The notes: a model not told the origin generated them from the sequence alone. DNA of 57,695 nt from Shewanella sp. (GCA_021462625.1 JAJNAU010000004.1:1-57695), one strand, 5' to 3'; shown: positions 39,800 to 49,477, counted from the first letter of the stretch. Program-made: numbers and translations.

Positions 39800-39926
39800 G
39801 GCTTACACCCTGTAAAAACCGGGATCCAGCAAATACTGGAACAAAAGCCGGTCCTTAACAGAGAACTTCCTGTGCCTCGATTGCATCCTGACTGGAATAA
39901 CGACACAGGCGACATTGGTGTAAGCC
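39800..39926. repeat. Degraded interspersed repeat with 10-bp inverted ends
   Basis: GGCTTACACC at 39800-39809 and its exact complement GGTGTAAGCC at 39917-39926 enclose sequence resembling the common GGATCCAG..CTGGAAtAACG type of interspersed repeat. It fills the 168-bp gap between ridA and the cyuA-like gene. Non-coding. Confidence 0.4.
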
Positions 39927-39942
39927 GCTATAGGATTAAGCA

Positions 39943-40323
39943 TTATGCCTTGTGAGCTATTGCTTCAATTTCGATCTTTACGCCCATAGGCAGATCTTTA
40001 ACTGCGAAGCAACTACGGGCTGGACAGTCAGTTTTGAAGAACTCTTTGTAAACTTCGTTAAATGCTGCAAAATCGCTGATATCCGCCAGATAGCAGGTAG
40101 TCTTCAATATAGTCTCCATACTGGCTCCACCTGCTTGCAGCACATATTGCAAATTCAGCAGGGACTGACGAGACTGTTCGCTGATACCGCCATCAACAAC
40201 ACCGCCTTTCTCACGACATACAGGCAGTTGGCCTGAGGTGAACACCAGCTCACCGAAGGAAGTACCATGTGAATATGGACCGATTGCTTCTGGCGCTTTT
40301 GCTGCGTTGATTGTTTGCTTCAT
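39943..40323 (-). CDS. ridA: RidA-family enamine/imine deaminase
   Basis: 126-aa protein: INAAKAPEAIGPYSHGTSFGELVFTSGQLPV, NLQYVLQAGGASMETILKTTCYLADISDFAAFNEVYKEFF, DCPARSCFAVKDLPMGVKIEIEAIAHKA. The active-site Arg is in CPARS and the Glu near the C-terminus is present. RidA clears reactive 2-aminoacrylate released by serine/cysteine breakdown. ATG 40323 follows GAGGAA; the track start at 40362 is too early. It sits just before the cysteine desulfidase-like gene, which would generate its substrate. Confidence 0.93.
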   Translation of the reverse strand: MKQTINAAKAPEAIGPYSHGTSFGELVFTSGQLPVCREKGGVVDGGISEQSRQSLLNLQYVLQAGGASMETILKTTCYLADISDFAAFNEVYKEFFKTDCPARSCFAVKDLPMGVKIEIEAIAHKA

Positions 40324-40371
40324 GACATTCCTCGTTTTGCAAAAAAATTTAATCTTTACCATCTATCACGG

Positions 40372-40387
40372 TGCAATATTATTTGCA
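40372..40387. promoter_or_regulatory. Candidate operator between ridA and the permease gene
   Basis: TGCAA-TATTAT-TTGCA is a perfect 5+5 inverted repeat with a 6-base spacer, 49 bp upstream of ridA on the divergent side. TTGCAAAAAA motifs recur at about 40338 and 40544 (near both divergent genes), so it may be the binding site of the cluster's regulator. Confidence 0.4.
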
Positions 40388-40602
40388 TTTTTAAGATTTT
40401 TCGCAACTACACTTTAGTGATTTAGTCGGTATAATGTCAGTTATCCAGCTCACACCCCACTTTACGAATAATTGCGAAGCGCATCTCATCATTAATATCT
40501 GCGGCGTGATTTTGATTGCTGCGGCCTTAACTCTCAAATATATTTGCAAAAAATTCTCGTAACTCCCCCTAATTAATTATTTCTATAATTTAAGGTTGAT
40601 GC

Positions 40603-41907
40603 ATGAAAGCCGAAATAACTGCAACAGAATGGACAGGTGTAGACCGCTCAGAAAGCGCTGCATGGAAAGAAGCCACACGCTTCGACAGCACGGACTGGGG
40701 CTGGATCATCATGAGTATAGGTATGGCCATCGGCGCGGGCATTGTGTTCTTGCCGGTTCAGGTTGGCCTGATGGGACTCTGGGTATTTTTGCTGTCGGCG
40801 GTGATAGGCTACCCCGCCATGTATATGTTCCAGCGTCTGTTTATCAACACGCTGGCGGAATCCAAGAAGTGTCAAGACTATCCCAGTGTGATTACCGGTT
40901 ATCTGGGCAAAAACTGGGGGATCTTCCTCGGTCTGCTCTACTTTGTCATGCTGGTGATATGGGTATTTGTATACTCGACCGCCATTACCAATGACAGCGC
41001 CTCCTTCCTGCAAAGTTTTGGTTTAACAGATGGTTTGCTGTCAGAAAACCCATTCTATGGTCTGGTGCTTATCTGTTTTCTGGTCGCGCTGGCCTCCCGT
41101 GGTGAAAACCTGCTGTTTAAGATCTCAACCCTGATGGTATTGACCAAACTGGGTGTGGTTGCCCTGCTGGGGCTGATGATGGTGGACAAGTGGGATACCG
41201 CCAATATTGGTGCCATTCCGGAAACTGGCAGCCTGATCAAAGACTCCATCGTGATGTTGCCCTTCACACTGACCTCAATTCTATTTATCCAGAGTCTGAG
41301 CCCCATGGTGATCTCCTACCGCAGCCGTGAGAAGTCTATTGAAGTGGCCCGCTTCAAAGCAATGCGCGCCATGAATATCGCCTTTGGTATCCTGTTTGTG
41401 GTGGTGTTCTTCTATGCCGTCTCTTTCACTCTGGCTATGGGCCACGATCAGGCGGTAAAGGCTTCTGAAGAGAACATCTCTGCACTGGCGATGGTCGCTC
41501 AGGGCATGCCTGGTCAGACCTTGAAGCTGCTGAGCCTGATACTGAATATCTTCGCCGTAATGACAGCTTACTTCGGTGTTTATCTCGGCTTCCGCGAAGC
41601 ATGTCAGGGCATCACCATGAACGTACTGCGCCGCTTCCTGCCGGAAAACCGCATTAATGCCAACAAAGTGGGCTACGGCATCATGCTGTTCACCATCCTG
41701 CTGTCCTGGAGTGCCATTGCACTGAACGCCCCGGTACTGAGCTTCACCTCCATATGCAGCCCTATCTTCGGTCTGGTAGGCTGCCTGATCCCTGCCTACC
41801 TGGTGTATCAGGTTCCTGCGCTGCACAAATATAAGGGAGTAGGTCTGTATGTGATTATCGCCACGGGTATTCTGCTGTGTTTATCGCCTTTCCTGGCTTT
41901 CAGTTAA
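40603..41907 (+). CDS. HAAAP-family amino-acid/proton symporter (CyuP/SdaC-like)
   Basis: 434-aa permease with about 11 membrane spans. Conserved start DWGWIIMSIGMAIGAGIVFLPVQVGLMGLWVFLLSAVIGYPAMYMFQRLF, and LPFTLTSILFIQSLSPMVISYR. This is the hydroxy/aromatic amino-acid permease family that includes SdaC (serine) and YhaO/CyuP (cysteine/serine). Divergent from ridA and the cyuA-like gene, so cysteine or serine is the likely substrate. AAGG lies 7 bases before the ATG. Two terminators follow. Confidence 0.88.
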   Translation: MKAEITATEWTGVDRSESAAWKEATRFDSTDWGWIIMSIGMAIGAGIVFLPVQVGLMGLWVFLLSAVIGYPAMYMFQRLFINTLAESKKCQDYPSVITGYLGKNWGIFLGLLYFVMLVIWVFVYSTAITNDSASFLQSFGLTDGLLSENPFYGLVLICFLVALASRGENLLFKISTLMVLTKLGVVALLGLMMVDKWDTANIGAIPETGSLIKDSIVMLPFTLTSILFIQSLSPMVISYRSREKSIEVARFKAMRAMNIAFGILFVVVFFYAVSFTLAMGHDQAVKASEENISALAMVAQGMPGQTLKLLSLILNIFAVMTAYFGVYLGFREACQGITMNVLRRFLPENRINANKVGYGIMLFTILLSWSAIALNAPVLSFTSICSPIFGLVGCLIPAYLVYQVPALHKYKGVGLYVIIATGILLCLSPFLAFS

Positions 41908-41924
41908 TCACATTGAGTAAAGAT

Positions 41925-41946
41925 AAACGCTCCTTCGGGAGCGTTT
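41925..41946 (+). terminator. Intrinsic terminator of the permease gene
   Basis: AAACGCTCC-TTCG-GGAGCGTTT, a strong UUCG-tetraloop hairpin 17 bp after the stop codon. Confidence 0.75.
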
Positions 41947-41963
41947 CAGCGTCATGACAAACC

Positions 41964-41983
41964 CCGCTTGAAAAGCGGTTTTT
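41964..41983 (+). terminator. Second intrinsic terminator of the permease gene
   Basis: CCGCTT-GAA-AAGCGG followed by TTTTTATTTT on the plus strand; a backup terminator before the convergent tdk. Confidence 0.75.
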
Positions 41984-42004
41984 ATTTTGAACCAGCCTGC
42001 CGGG

Positions 42005-42598
42005 TTAGTCCCAAATCGCTTCGCGGAAGTGTTTACGGCAAACAGACTCATAACTCTCATTACCACCAATCGCAACCTGCTCACCCTCTTTTATAGGCCG
42101 TCCCTCACCATCGAGACGCAGCACCATATTGGCTTTACGACCACAATGACAGATGGTTTTCAGCTCCACCAGCTTATCGGCCCAGGCCAGCAGATATTGG
42201 CTGCCGACAAAAAGCTCGCCCTGAAAATCGGTTCGCAGGCCATAACACAATACGGGAATATCCATTTTATCAACAACATAAGCCAGCTGTTTCACCTGCT
42301 CCTTGGTGAGAAACTGGCATTCATCCACCAGCACACAATGCAGCGTCTGAGCGCTGAGAGCACTGGCAATGATATCCACCAGGTTGTCACCGACACCGAA
42401 CACCTGGGCATCAGATTCAATACCTATGCGGGACGCGATTTTGCCCACGCCATATCTGTCATCGATGGAAGCCGTCATGACCAGAGTATTCATACCACGT
42501 TCGCGGTAGTTGTATGACGACTGCAACAAAGACGTGGATTTACCGGCGTTCATGGCCGAGTAATAAAAGTAAAGCTGCGCCAAATTCAGTTCCCCCAA
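42005..42598 (-). CDS. tdk: Thymidine kinase
   Basis: 197-aa type II thymidine kinase: P-loop [40 protein letters not shown], lasso-loop and zinc-finger region ([17 protein letters not shown] and a C-terminal CRKHF). It phosphorylates thymidine in the salvage route. The gene stands alone, convergent with the permease gene. Confidence 0.96.
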   Translation of the reverse strand: MGELNLAQLYFYYSAMNAGKSTSLLQSSYNYRERGMNTLVMTASIDDRYGVGKIASRIGIESDAQVFGVGDNLVDIIASALSAQTLHCVLVDECQFLTKEQVKQLAYVVDKMDIPVLCYGLRTDFQGELFVGSQYLLAWADKLVELKTICHCGRKANMVLRLDGEGRPIKEGEQVAIGGNESYESVCRKHFREAIWD

Positions 42599-42646
42599 AA
42601 AATGTACGGCGGCATTTTACCATTGGCCAGCGCAGGGCAACACCAT

Positions 42647-42673
42647 AAAAAACGCGGCACCGGGGCCGCGTTT
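42647..42673 (-). terminator. Intrinsic terminator of nhaC
   Basis: AAACGCGG / CCGCGTTT stem; minus strand continues TTTTTTATGG. About 20 bp after the nhaC stop. Confidence 0.8.
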
Positions 42674-42692
42674 CAGATTGTCAGGATGCCTG

Positions 42693-44252
42693 TCAGCGTG
42701 AGGCTGCTTTGATTTTCAGGTAGATGATACTAAGTACAAACAAGCCGCTGCAGGTAGCAAGACCAGCAACCACAGATCCGGTAAAGCCCAGCACTGTGTA
42801 CCCCACCAGGCTTATCAGTGCCACAATGATGGCATAGGGCAACTGAGTCACCACATGGTCAATGTGAGGGCAGCTTGCACCGGTTGATGACAAAATAGTG
42901 GTATCAGAAATTGGTGAGCAGTGATCACCAAATACCGCTCCGGCCAATACTGAAGCCAGCATAGGCAGCATCATGCCGGTGTGGCTGCCCATCGCCATAT
43001 CGGCAGCAATCGGCAACATAATGCCAAAAGTGCCCCAACTGGTGCCAGTGGCAAAGGCTGTCAATCCGGCCAGCACGAACATGACCGCAGGCAGCATTTC
43101 CAATGGGATATTATCCGACGCCAGGCTCGCCATAAACTTACCGGTTTCGAGCTGACCAATGACTCCGGCAATGGTCCAGGCAAACAGCAGGATCCAGATA
43201 GCAGGCAGCATAGACTTGGCACCGACAGTCAAGCCTCTGAGGATCAGTTTCTTGTCCTCCCCCTGCACCAGAACCATCACCAGGGTGACACCCAGACCAA
43301 TCAGCGCTCCGTAAAACAATGAAAAGCTGACATTGGTATTCTCAAAAGCCTTAATCAAATCGAATGCCTTGCCATCGGCAGCAAGGGCATTAGCACCGCT
43401 GGATACCATAAAATACACAGTCGCCACAACCAGAGTACCGATAGGCAGGAACAGCCCCATCACTTTACCAGCGTTCGATTCAGGCAAATCAGCATCGGCA
43501 CCGGGTGGAATCTTGGCAGGGTCCCACAGCTCGCCTTTCTGGGCATTGCGTTCATGGGTACGCATTGGGCCGACATCCAGACCAAACAGGGACACACAAA
43601 TCAGCAGCAATAAGGCGAAGATTGCGTAGAAGTTCATGGGGATCATTTCCACGAATACGCTCAAGTGACCGGTCTCACTCATGCCATAAGTCGCCAGAAT
43701 GCTGCCGATCAGGGCGATGATGTAAGCTCCCCAACTGGATACCGGTGAAATAACACAAACAGGTGCTGCAGTGGAGTCCAGCAAATAAGCCAGCTTGGCC
43801 CGGGAAATATAGTATCTGTCAGTCAACGGGCGACAGACGCTGCCAACAACCAGCGAGTTGAAATAGTCATCGATAAACACCACACAGCCCAAAAAGATGG
43901 TCAGCAACTTGGCATCACGTCTACAGCGAATGCGCTGACGGGCCCACTCGGCAAAAGCACGGGCGGCACCACTCACGGTAACCAGGGCAGTAATCATGCC
44001 CAGCAGGAACAAAAAGCCCAGAATATAGACATTCCAGTTGTTCAGGGCACCATCATCCCAGAACAGCTTGGTGACGCGGTCCCCCAGATACAGGGCAGTA
44101 TCACTAATATTGAATTGGGACAGTAACAAGCTGCCCAACACGATCCCCACCCCCAAAGACAACAAAACCCGGCGGGTCAAAATCGCCAGGAGAATTGCTA
44201 CCACAGGCGGCAGCAAAGAAAACGCCGAATCGGAATAGCTGATAACTGTCAT
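42693..44252 (-). CDS. nhaC: NhaC-family Na+/H+ antiporter
   Basis: 519-aa inner-membrane transporter with about 12 spans. Family motifs: RRVLLSLGVGIVLGSLL, FIDDYFNSLVVGSVCRPLTDRYYISRAKLAYLLDSTAAPVCVISPVSSWGAY, FATGTSWGTFGIMLPIAADMA, and GAVFGDHCSPISDTTILSSTGA. NhaC proteins exchange Na+ for H+ (some relatives exchange malate/lactate or arginine/ornithine, so the substrate is not certain). A family-1 MITE begins 24 bp upstream of the start codon. Confidence 0.9.
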   Translation of the reverse strand: MTVISYSDSAFSLLPPVVAILLAILTRRVLLSLGVGIVLGSLLLSQFNISDTALYLGDRVTKLFWDDGALNNWNVYILGFLFLLGMITALVTVSGAARAFAEWARQRIRCRRDAKLLTIFLGCVVFIDDYFNSLVVGSVCRPLTDRYYISRAKLAYLLDSTAAPVCVISPVSSWGAYIIALIGSILATYGMSETGHLSVFVEMIPMNFYAIFALLLLICVSLFGLDVGPMRTHERNAQKGELWDPAKIPPGADADLPESNAGKVMGLFLPIGTLVVATVYFMVSSGANALAADGKAFDLIKAFENTNVSFSLFYGALIGLGVTLVMVLVQGEDKKLILRGLTVGAKSMLPAIWILLFAWTIAGVIGQLETGKFMASLASDNIPLEMLPAVMFVLAGLTAFATGTSWGTFGIMLPIAADMAMGSHTGMMLPMLASVLAGAVFGDHCSPISDTTILSSTGASCPHIDHVVTQLPYAIIVALISLVGYTVLGFTGSVVAGLATCSGLFVLSIIYLKIKAASR

Positions 44253-44276
44253 AATTGTTTTATTTTCTTTGTTGTT

Positions 44277-44547
44277 TAGGGTCTGCTGACCTTTTACGGT
44301 TAAATTGTGCTCGAGATAAAAGTATTTTAATCGCGGCGAGAGGTTTGCCGTTTGATCATGCTAAGCAAGACACCTCTCAACAAAGAGTAAAACGCTTTTA
44401 GCCGAACCCTTCGGGCAGCGTTTGTGGCTCGTTTCTACTGTGTTATCGGCTTATTCAGGTAGAACAACTAGATTTCAACACCTTTGCCTTGTATAAAGAG
44501 AATCCACAAGCTACTGCAAAAACAAGCTTAAAAGGTCAACAGACCCT
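44277..44547. mobile_element. MITE family 1, diverged copy C, upstream of nhaC
   Basis: 271 bp. Ends TAGGGTCTGCTGACCTTTTA and TAAAAGGTCAACAGACCCTG (last base changed). Same orientation as the copy at 46923. Sequence is clearly diverged from copies A and B but keeps the internal long hairpin (AAAAGTATTTTA..TAAAACGCTTTT; AGAGGT..ACCTCT) and the small CCCTTCGGG hairpin. It must contain or displace the nhaC promoter, since its edge is 24 bp from the start codon. Confidence 0.85.
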
Positions 44548-44741
44548 GGTACGACGAATGGAGCACACTGAAGGAATGGAGATAAGTCACGGCCATGCGA
44601 AGACATCACATAGGTATGCAGAGCACCTGTCCTGTCAGTAGCGCTCCATAGTAATAGCTTTCCATCATCCCGTTGGAAAATACTATGGCAGTGCTGTCCC
44701 TGTTCGGCAACAACCCCAGCGACTGGCCCTGATAAGCTCAA
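44548..44741 (-). pseudogene. Possible truncated gene fragment beside the MITE
   Basis: The minus-strand frame reads SGPVAGVVAEQGQHCHSIFQRDDGKLLLWSATDRTGALHTYVMSSHGRDLSPF and then runs into the MITE edge. The composition is protein-like, but there is no family match and no continuation on the other side of the element, only nhaC. Could be a remnant removed by the insertion or a chance ORF. The rest of 44742-44929 holds only a hairpin-rich stretch (AAGCGGTTGGGG.. / CCCCAAATCCGCTT) that probably ends etfA transcription. Confidence 0.25.
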
Positions 44742-44929
44742 TCACTTCGGCACCAACTCCTTTCCCGATCGATCACTAGTATCATCCTGGCAATCGGTAC
44801 TGATAGGTAGCGCAACCTCTACTTAAGAACACCTTAATCTCAGGCGTGAGGGAGATAAAACCATAAGCGGTTGGGATATTGCTACCCCAAATCCGCTTCA
44901 AAACCGCTTATCGTGACCAATCTCACAGA

Positions 44930-45853
44930 TTAAAGCATATCGGTTAGTGCAGGAACTGCTTCAAACAAATCAGCCACCAGGCCATAGTCGGCAACCTGGA
45001 AAATTGGGGCATCCGGATCCTTGTTGATCGCCACGATCACCTTGGAGTCTTTCATTCCGGCAAGATGCTGAATCGCACCGGAAATCCCTACGGCTATATA
45101 CAGCTCAGGCGCGACGATTTTACCTGTCTGCCCGACCTGCAGATCATTGGGCACAAAGCCAGCATCGACCGCAGCGCGAGAGGCACCAAGCGCTGCACCG
45201 AGTTTATCGGCCAGGGTTTCCAGTAGCGCAAAGTTTTCACCACTGCCCATACCCCGACCACCAGACACAATGACACCGGCACTGCCAAGCTCAGGACGTG
45301 CTGACTTGGTCAGCTCCTGAGAGACAAATTCGGTATTGGCCTCATACACTGATGCAAGAGGCTGCAGCTGAGCATTGCCACCATTAGCGACGGTATCAAA
45401 AACACTGGTACGAATGGTCATCACCTTCTTGTCGTCCAGACTCCTAACGGTTGCCATGGCATTACCGGCATACACGGGACGAATAAAGGTGCTTGCATCA
45501 ACAATGCTGACCACTTCAGACAACTGAGACACATCCAGCAAAGCTGCAACCCGCGGCAGCATGTCTTTTCCCTGACTGCTCGCCGCTGCCAGGATATAGC
45601 TGTAATCAGCAGCGACTTCAACCACCAGACGGGCAAGATTCTGTGCCAGATGGGCACGGTAAACGACATTGTCTGCCAGCAACACTGTGCTGACACCGCT
45701 CAATTGGCTGGCCGCCTGAGCAACACCGGCGCAATCATGACCGGCTACCAGCAGATGGATATCACCACCGATTTGTGACGCCGCGTTGATGATCTTGCCC
45801 GTTTCAGGCTTCAAACTGACATTGTCATGTTCTGCAATTACTAAAATCGTCAT
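44930..45853 (-). CDS. etfA: Electron transfer flavoprotein alpha subunit
   Basis: 307-aa FAD-binding subunit. N-terminal half with [19 protein letters not shown]-terminal FAD domain [72 protein letters not shown]. With EtfB it carries electrons from acyl-CoA dehydrogenases to the quinone pool. Directly adjacent to etfB (1-bp gap). Confidence 0.97.
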   Translation of the reverse strand: MTILVIAEHDNVSLKPETGKIINAASQIGGDIHLLVAGHDCAGVAQAASQLSGVSTVLLADNVVYRAHLAQNLARLVVEVAADYSYILAAASSQGKDMLPRVAALLDVSQLSEVVSIVDASTFIRPVYAGNAMATVRSLDDKKVMTIRTSVFDTVANGGNAQLQPLASVYEANTEFVSQELTKSARPELGSAGVIVSGGRGMGSGENFALLETLADKLGAALGASRAAVDAGFVPNDLQVGQTGKIVAPELYIAVGISGAIQHLAGMKDSKVIVAINKDPDAPIFQVADYGLVADLFEAVPALTDML

Positions 45854-46603
45854 TTAGATCACCTTGGCTTCGTTTTTTAATTTATCAACCAGAGCCGCGA
45901 CCGACTCAACCATTACACCGGCCTGACGGGCAGCCGGTGGCGTCACTTTCAGTACTTGTTGATGGGTTTTCAGGGTCACGCCCAGATCAGCCTCTGTCAT
46001 CACATCCAACGGCTTACGCTTGGCTTTCATAATGTCCGGCAATTTGGCATAGCGGGGTTCGTTAAGGCGTAAGTCCGCAGTCACCACCGCAGGCATAGGC
46101 ATTGTCAGGGTCTGCAATCCGCCATCGACTTCTCGGGTGACTGTCAGCCGCTCACCTTCAACCTTAATTTCGGAGGCAAAGGTCGCCTGTGGCGCATCCA
46201 TCAGGGCTGCCAGCATCTGACCTGTTTGGTTGTTGTCGCCATCGATGGACTGCTTACCCAGAATAATCAATCCAGCCTGCTCTTTGTCCTGAACGGCTTT
46301 GAGCAATTTGGCCACAGATAAAGGTACCAGCTGTTGCTCTGTATCCACCTGAATACCGCGATCTGCGCCTAAAGCCATCGCAGTGCGCAATTGCTCCTGT
46401 GAAGCTTTATTACCTATAGTCACCACGACAACTTCAGAAACGATACCGGCATCTTTCAGTCTGACCGCTTCTTCAACTGCAATTTCGCAAAATGGGTTCA
46501 ACGCCATTTTCAGGTTTGCCGTGTCAACATCAGATTGATCAGGCTTAACCCTCACTTTGACATTGGCATCAACAACACGTTTTACCGGCACTAATACTTT
46601 CAT
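45854..46603 (-). CDS. etfB: Electron transfer flavoprotein beta subunit
   Basis: 249-aa AMP-binding subunit: [71 protein letters not shown], and [23 protein letters not shown]. First gene of etfBA. A LiuR-type box (46715-46730) lies about 110 bp upstream, fitting control with branched-chain amino-acid and fatty-acid breakdown. Confidence 0.97.
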   Translation of the reverse strand: MKVLVPVKRVVDANVKVRVKPDQSDVDTANLKMALNPFCEIAVEEAVRLKDAGIVSEVVVVTIGNKASQEQLRTAMALGADRGIQVDTEQQLVPLSVAKLLKAVQDKEQAGLIILGKQSIDGDNNQTGQMLAALMDAPQATFASEIKVEGERLTVTREVDGGLQTLTMPMPAVVTADLRLNEPRYAKLPDIMKAKRKPLDVMTEADLGVTLKTHQQVLKVTPPAARQAGVMVESVAALVDKLKNEAKVI

Positions 46604-46714
46604 GGGCTCTATTCCTAGGTCTCAGATTTCACTGAAAAAAAGCGTAAGCTGCGCGCTACCGCTTCCCTGTTGAGCTGGTTGCACAGCACAAATGTTACGC
46701 CACTTTACTTATTG

Positions 46715-46730
46715 CTTACGTTTACGTCAA
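46715..46730. promoter_or_regulatory. Putative LiuR binding site upstream of etfBA
   Basis: CTTACGTTTACGTCAA closely matches the LiuR (MerR-family) operator described for gammaproteobacteria (TTTACGTTTACGTCAA-like). EtfBA is an expected member of the LiuR regulon because isovaleryl-CoA dehydrogenase delivers electrons to it. No liuR gene is in this window. Confidence 0.6.
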
Positions 46731-46856
46731 CTAGACTCAATTAGGCTAGCTGCAATTAAGCAGTTCGCCCCTTCCCAGACTCTTTGCCTTTGATAATTTG
46801 ATAATACGGGCGGTGAAATGTCCGGTCTGAGTTACAGATATCATGCCCTGCTGAAT

Positions 46857-46891
46857 AAAACACACAGCCTCCAAAGGAGGCTGTGTGTTTT
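46857..46891 (-). terminator. Strong intrinsic terminator of aroF-tyrA, displaced by a MITE
   Basis: AAAACACACAGCCTCC-AAA-GGAGGCTGTGTGTTTT, a 16-bp perfect stem. It now lies about 300 bp beyond the tyrA stop. Removing the MITE would place it about 31 bp after the stop, the normal distance. Works on either strand. Confidence 0.85.
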
Positions 46892-46922
46892 GAAACTCTT
46901 GTCTAATTTCCATATCCCGAAC

Positions 46923-47189
46923 TAGGGTCTGTTGACCTTTCATGGTTGAATTTTGCTCGTTCTAGACGCGCTTTAATCGCGACGCAAGGTGTGCCGCCTA
47001 GGGGCCTAAGCAAATACCTTGCAACAAAGAGTAAAGCGCGTATAGCCGAGCCCTTCGGGCAGCGTTTGTCGTCGATTTCTACTGCATTAACGCTCATTTG
47101 TGTAGAACAACTACACCACAATCCCGTTGCTTTGTATAAAACAACGACAAAGTGTTGCAAAAACCATCTTCAAAGGTCAACAGACCCTA
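46923..47189. mobile_element. MITE family 1, full copy B, inserted in the tyrA stop codon
   Basis: 267 bp with perfect TAGGGTCTGTTGACCTTT ends and TA on both flanks, nearly identical to copy A in opposite orientation, so both moved recently. Its right TA is the TA of the tyrA stop codon (TAG, 47187-47189 on the minus strand), with the element's first G as third base. The empty site would also read TAG. It separates tyrA from its terminator. Confidence 0.92.
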
Positions 47190-48332
47190 GCTGTTGGCTG
47201 GCTTCATATCGTTTACCGACTGCAACATCGCCCTGCTCTCGTTGCGGAATTGCGGTGCAAAATCACCAAACCATTGGGACACCTCTGTAAACCATTGCTT
47301 GAATGTTTCCCGGTCACCCCGCTTCAGCAGGTCCAGCGCTTGGCAATAATTGTCCAGATAGTCACTGATTGCTGCCTGGCTTTTACCCTGTGCAAAAATA
47401 ATATCGGCGTACAATTCCGGACTCTGGGCAAACAGGCGCCCCACCATAGCCAGCTCCAGTCGATAAATCGGTGAACTGAATTGCAGCAGCGACGCAATGT
47501 CAGCTTGTTCCCGGCACAAATTAAGACCATAAACAAAGGTCGAAAAATGGCGCATGGCCTGTACCAACTGCATTGCTTCATCGTGTTTCACTGCCTCAGC
47601 TTCAACCAGCCTGGCCCCCCAGATGCCAATTTGATCCAACAGCCACTGACATTTTTCCGGGTAACGCCCCTGGCAAACCACCACCACCTGTTTCGCAAGA
47701 CTGCCTACATCTGGGCCAAACATAGGGTGCAATCCAATGACCGGCCCTTTATGAGTTTCCAGCATCGCCTTAAGCGGCGCCATTTTGATGGAGGTAAGAT
47801 CCGCAAGTACACAATGCTCAGGAAGATTCGCCAATTTCTGGCGAATGACTTCGCAGGTAATACTGATGGGGACACTCACTAATACCAATCCGGCATCATC
47901 GAGAAGAGCTTCGGCCCGGGACCAGTCATCTTTATCCAACGATCTGATCTGATAGCCAGACAAGGTTAGCATCTGTCCAAATAATTTGCCCAACGCACCG
48001 TTACCCCCAATGATGACAATGGAGCCAAGATCAGGCTTGATCTGCTTAAAGCCCATCTCTTTTTCGTTAAGATAGGATTCGCGCATCAACCGCCGCAGGA
48101 TATCTTCAATTAATTGTGGCGGGATCCCCATATCGGCGGCCTCTGCACGCCTTTTAGCCAACATATTGGCCTCTCTGTCGGGAGCATAGATAGGCAACCC
48201 GGCACCATGTTTAACCACTCCGACCCTCGCCACTAAATCCAGTCGCTTACGGATCAATTCCAGCAACTGCTGATCGATCTCGTCAATCTTATCCCTCAGC
48301 GCTTCCAGCGCCTGCGTGCTCTGCTCACTCAT
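47187..48332 (-). CDS. tyrA: Chorismate mutase / prephenate dehydrogenase
   Basis: 381-aa bifunctional enzyme of tyrosine synthesis. Chorismate mutase domain about 1-90 ([51 protein letters not shown]), NAD-binding prephenate dehydrogenase domain ([42 protein letters not shown]). The C-terminus is full length, slightly longer than E. coli TyrA. The stop codon straddles the edge of a MITE. It is 15 bp downstream of aroF in a common operon. Confidence 0.97.
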   Translation of the reverse strand: MSEQSTQALEALRDKIDEIDQQLLELIRKRLDLVARVGVVKHGAGLPIYAPDREANMLAKRRAEAADMGIPPQLIEDILRRLMRESYLNEKEMGFKQIKPDLGSIVIIGGNGALGKLFGQMLTLSGYQIRSLDKDDWSRAEALLDDAGLVLVSVPISITCEVIRQKLANLPEHCVLADLTSIKMAPLKAMLETHKGPVIGLHPMFGPDVGSLAKQVVVVCQGRYPEKCQWLLDQIGIWGARLVEAEAVKHDEAMQLVQAMRHFSTFVYGLNLCREQADIASLLQFSSPIYRLELAMVGRLFAQSPELYADIIFAQGKSQAAISDYLDNYCQALDLLKRGDRETFKQWFTEVSQWFGDFAPQFRNESRAMLQSVNDMKPANS

Positions 48333-48347
48333 ACTACCAAAATCCTG

Positions 48348-49439
48348 TTACTCATCTGCCCTCCCGAGCATAGCAAAACGCCCGGGTAAAATTGAACTGA
48401 GTTGTGCAGCCCCCTCCCGCAACACGCTTTCGGTTGCTGGCCAGTCGATACAGGCATCAGTGACAGAGACCCCGTATGTTAGCTGCGAATAGGGCAATGA
48501 ACACGATTGATTTCCCTCATAAAGATGGCTCTCGAGCATGATACCGATAATGGATGTGTTCCCCTGCACAATCTGCTTAAACACATCCTGACACACCAAA
48601 GGCTGGCGTCGGTGGTCCTTATTGGAGTTCCCATGGCTGCAATCCACTACCAGACGGGCATTTAAATCGGCCCGATGCAGACGGTGCTCGCACTGACTGA
48701 TACTCTGTGCATCATAGTTAGGCAGCTCACCACCTCGCAGGATCACATGTCCGTCAGGATTGCCATTGGTTTGCAACAGCGCGACCTGTCCGGCCTGATT
48801 AATACCCATAAAACGATGGCAGCTTGCTGCCGCCTGCAAGGCATTAATGGCCACGTCCAGCTTGCCGTCAGTGCCATTCTTGAACCCGACCGGCATGGAA
48901 AGACCCGAAGCCATTTCTCTGTGGGTCTGAGACTCTGTTGTACGGGCACCGATTGCGGACCAGGTCACCAGCTCTGACAGGTATTGTGGGCTTATGGGAT
49001 CCAACGCCTCGGTTGCCGCCGGCAACTCCAGCTCTGCCAGATATAACATCAAATCCCGCGCCAGGTGCAGGCCTTTTTCCACATCGAACGAACCATCCAT
49101 GTCAGGGTCGTTGATGAGTCCCTTCCAGCCAATAGTCGTTCTGGGTTTTTCAAAATAGACCCGCATCAGTATAAAAAATTGGTCCTGCAGTTCGTCCTGC
49201 AGCTTTTTCAACTTATGGGCATATTCTTTGGCAGCATCAAGATCATGAATTGAACAAGGCCCTGTGATGACCAGGATCCGACTGTCCCTCTTGTGAATGA
49301 TGTCTGACACTGTTTTTCTGGAACGCAGCACAAATTGCCTGGCTTGCACTGACATAGGCAAAGCGCGCTTTAGTTCTGTTGGTGTTATCAACACTTTTTC
49401 TGCGGTGATATTTACATTTTCTATCTGTTCCTGAGCCAT
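48348..49439 (-). CDS. aroF: DAHP synthase, tyrosine-type
   Basis: 363-aa class I 3-deoxy-7-phosphoheptulonate synthase, first step of the shikimate pathway: ITGPCSIHDLDAAKEYAHKL, MRVYFEKPRTTIGWKGLINDPDMDGSFDVEKGL, GARTTESQTHREMASGLSMPVGFKNGTDG, VDCSHGNSNKDH. The pairing with tyrA points to the tyrosine-feedback isozyme AroF. The ATG at 49439 has AGGATG upstream; the track start 49487 has none and lies in an ATTAC/GTAAT repeat that looks regulatory. Confidence 0.93.
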   Translation of the reverse strand: MAQEQIENVNITAEKVLITPTELKRALPMSVQARQFVLRSRKTVSDIIHKRDSRILVITGPCSIHDLDAAKEYAHKLKKLQDELQDQFFILMRVYFEKPRTTIGWKGLINDPDMDGSFDVEKGLHLARDLMLYLAELELPAATEALDPISPQYLSELVTWSAIGARTTESQTHREMASGLSMPVGFKNGTDGKLDVAINALQAAASCHRFMGINQAGQVALLQTNGNPDGHVILRGGELPNYDAQSISQCEHRLHRADLNARLVVDCSHGNSNKDHRRQPLVCQDVFKQIVQGNTSIIGIMLESHLYEGNQSCSLPYSQLTYGVSVTDACIDWPATESVLREGAAQLSSILPGRFAMLGRADE

Positions 49440-49477
49440 ACTGACATCCTGCAACGTTGTTACTGATAACTTTTCCA

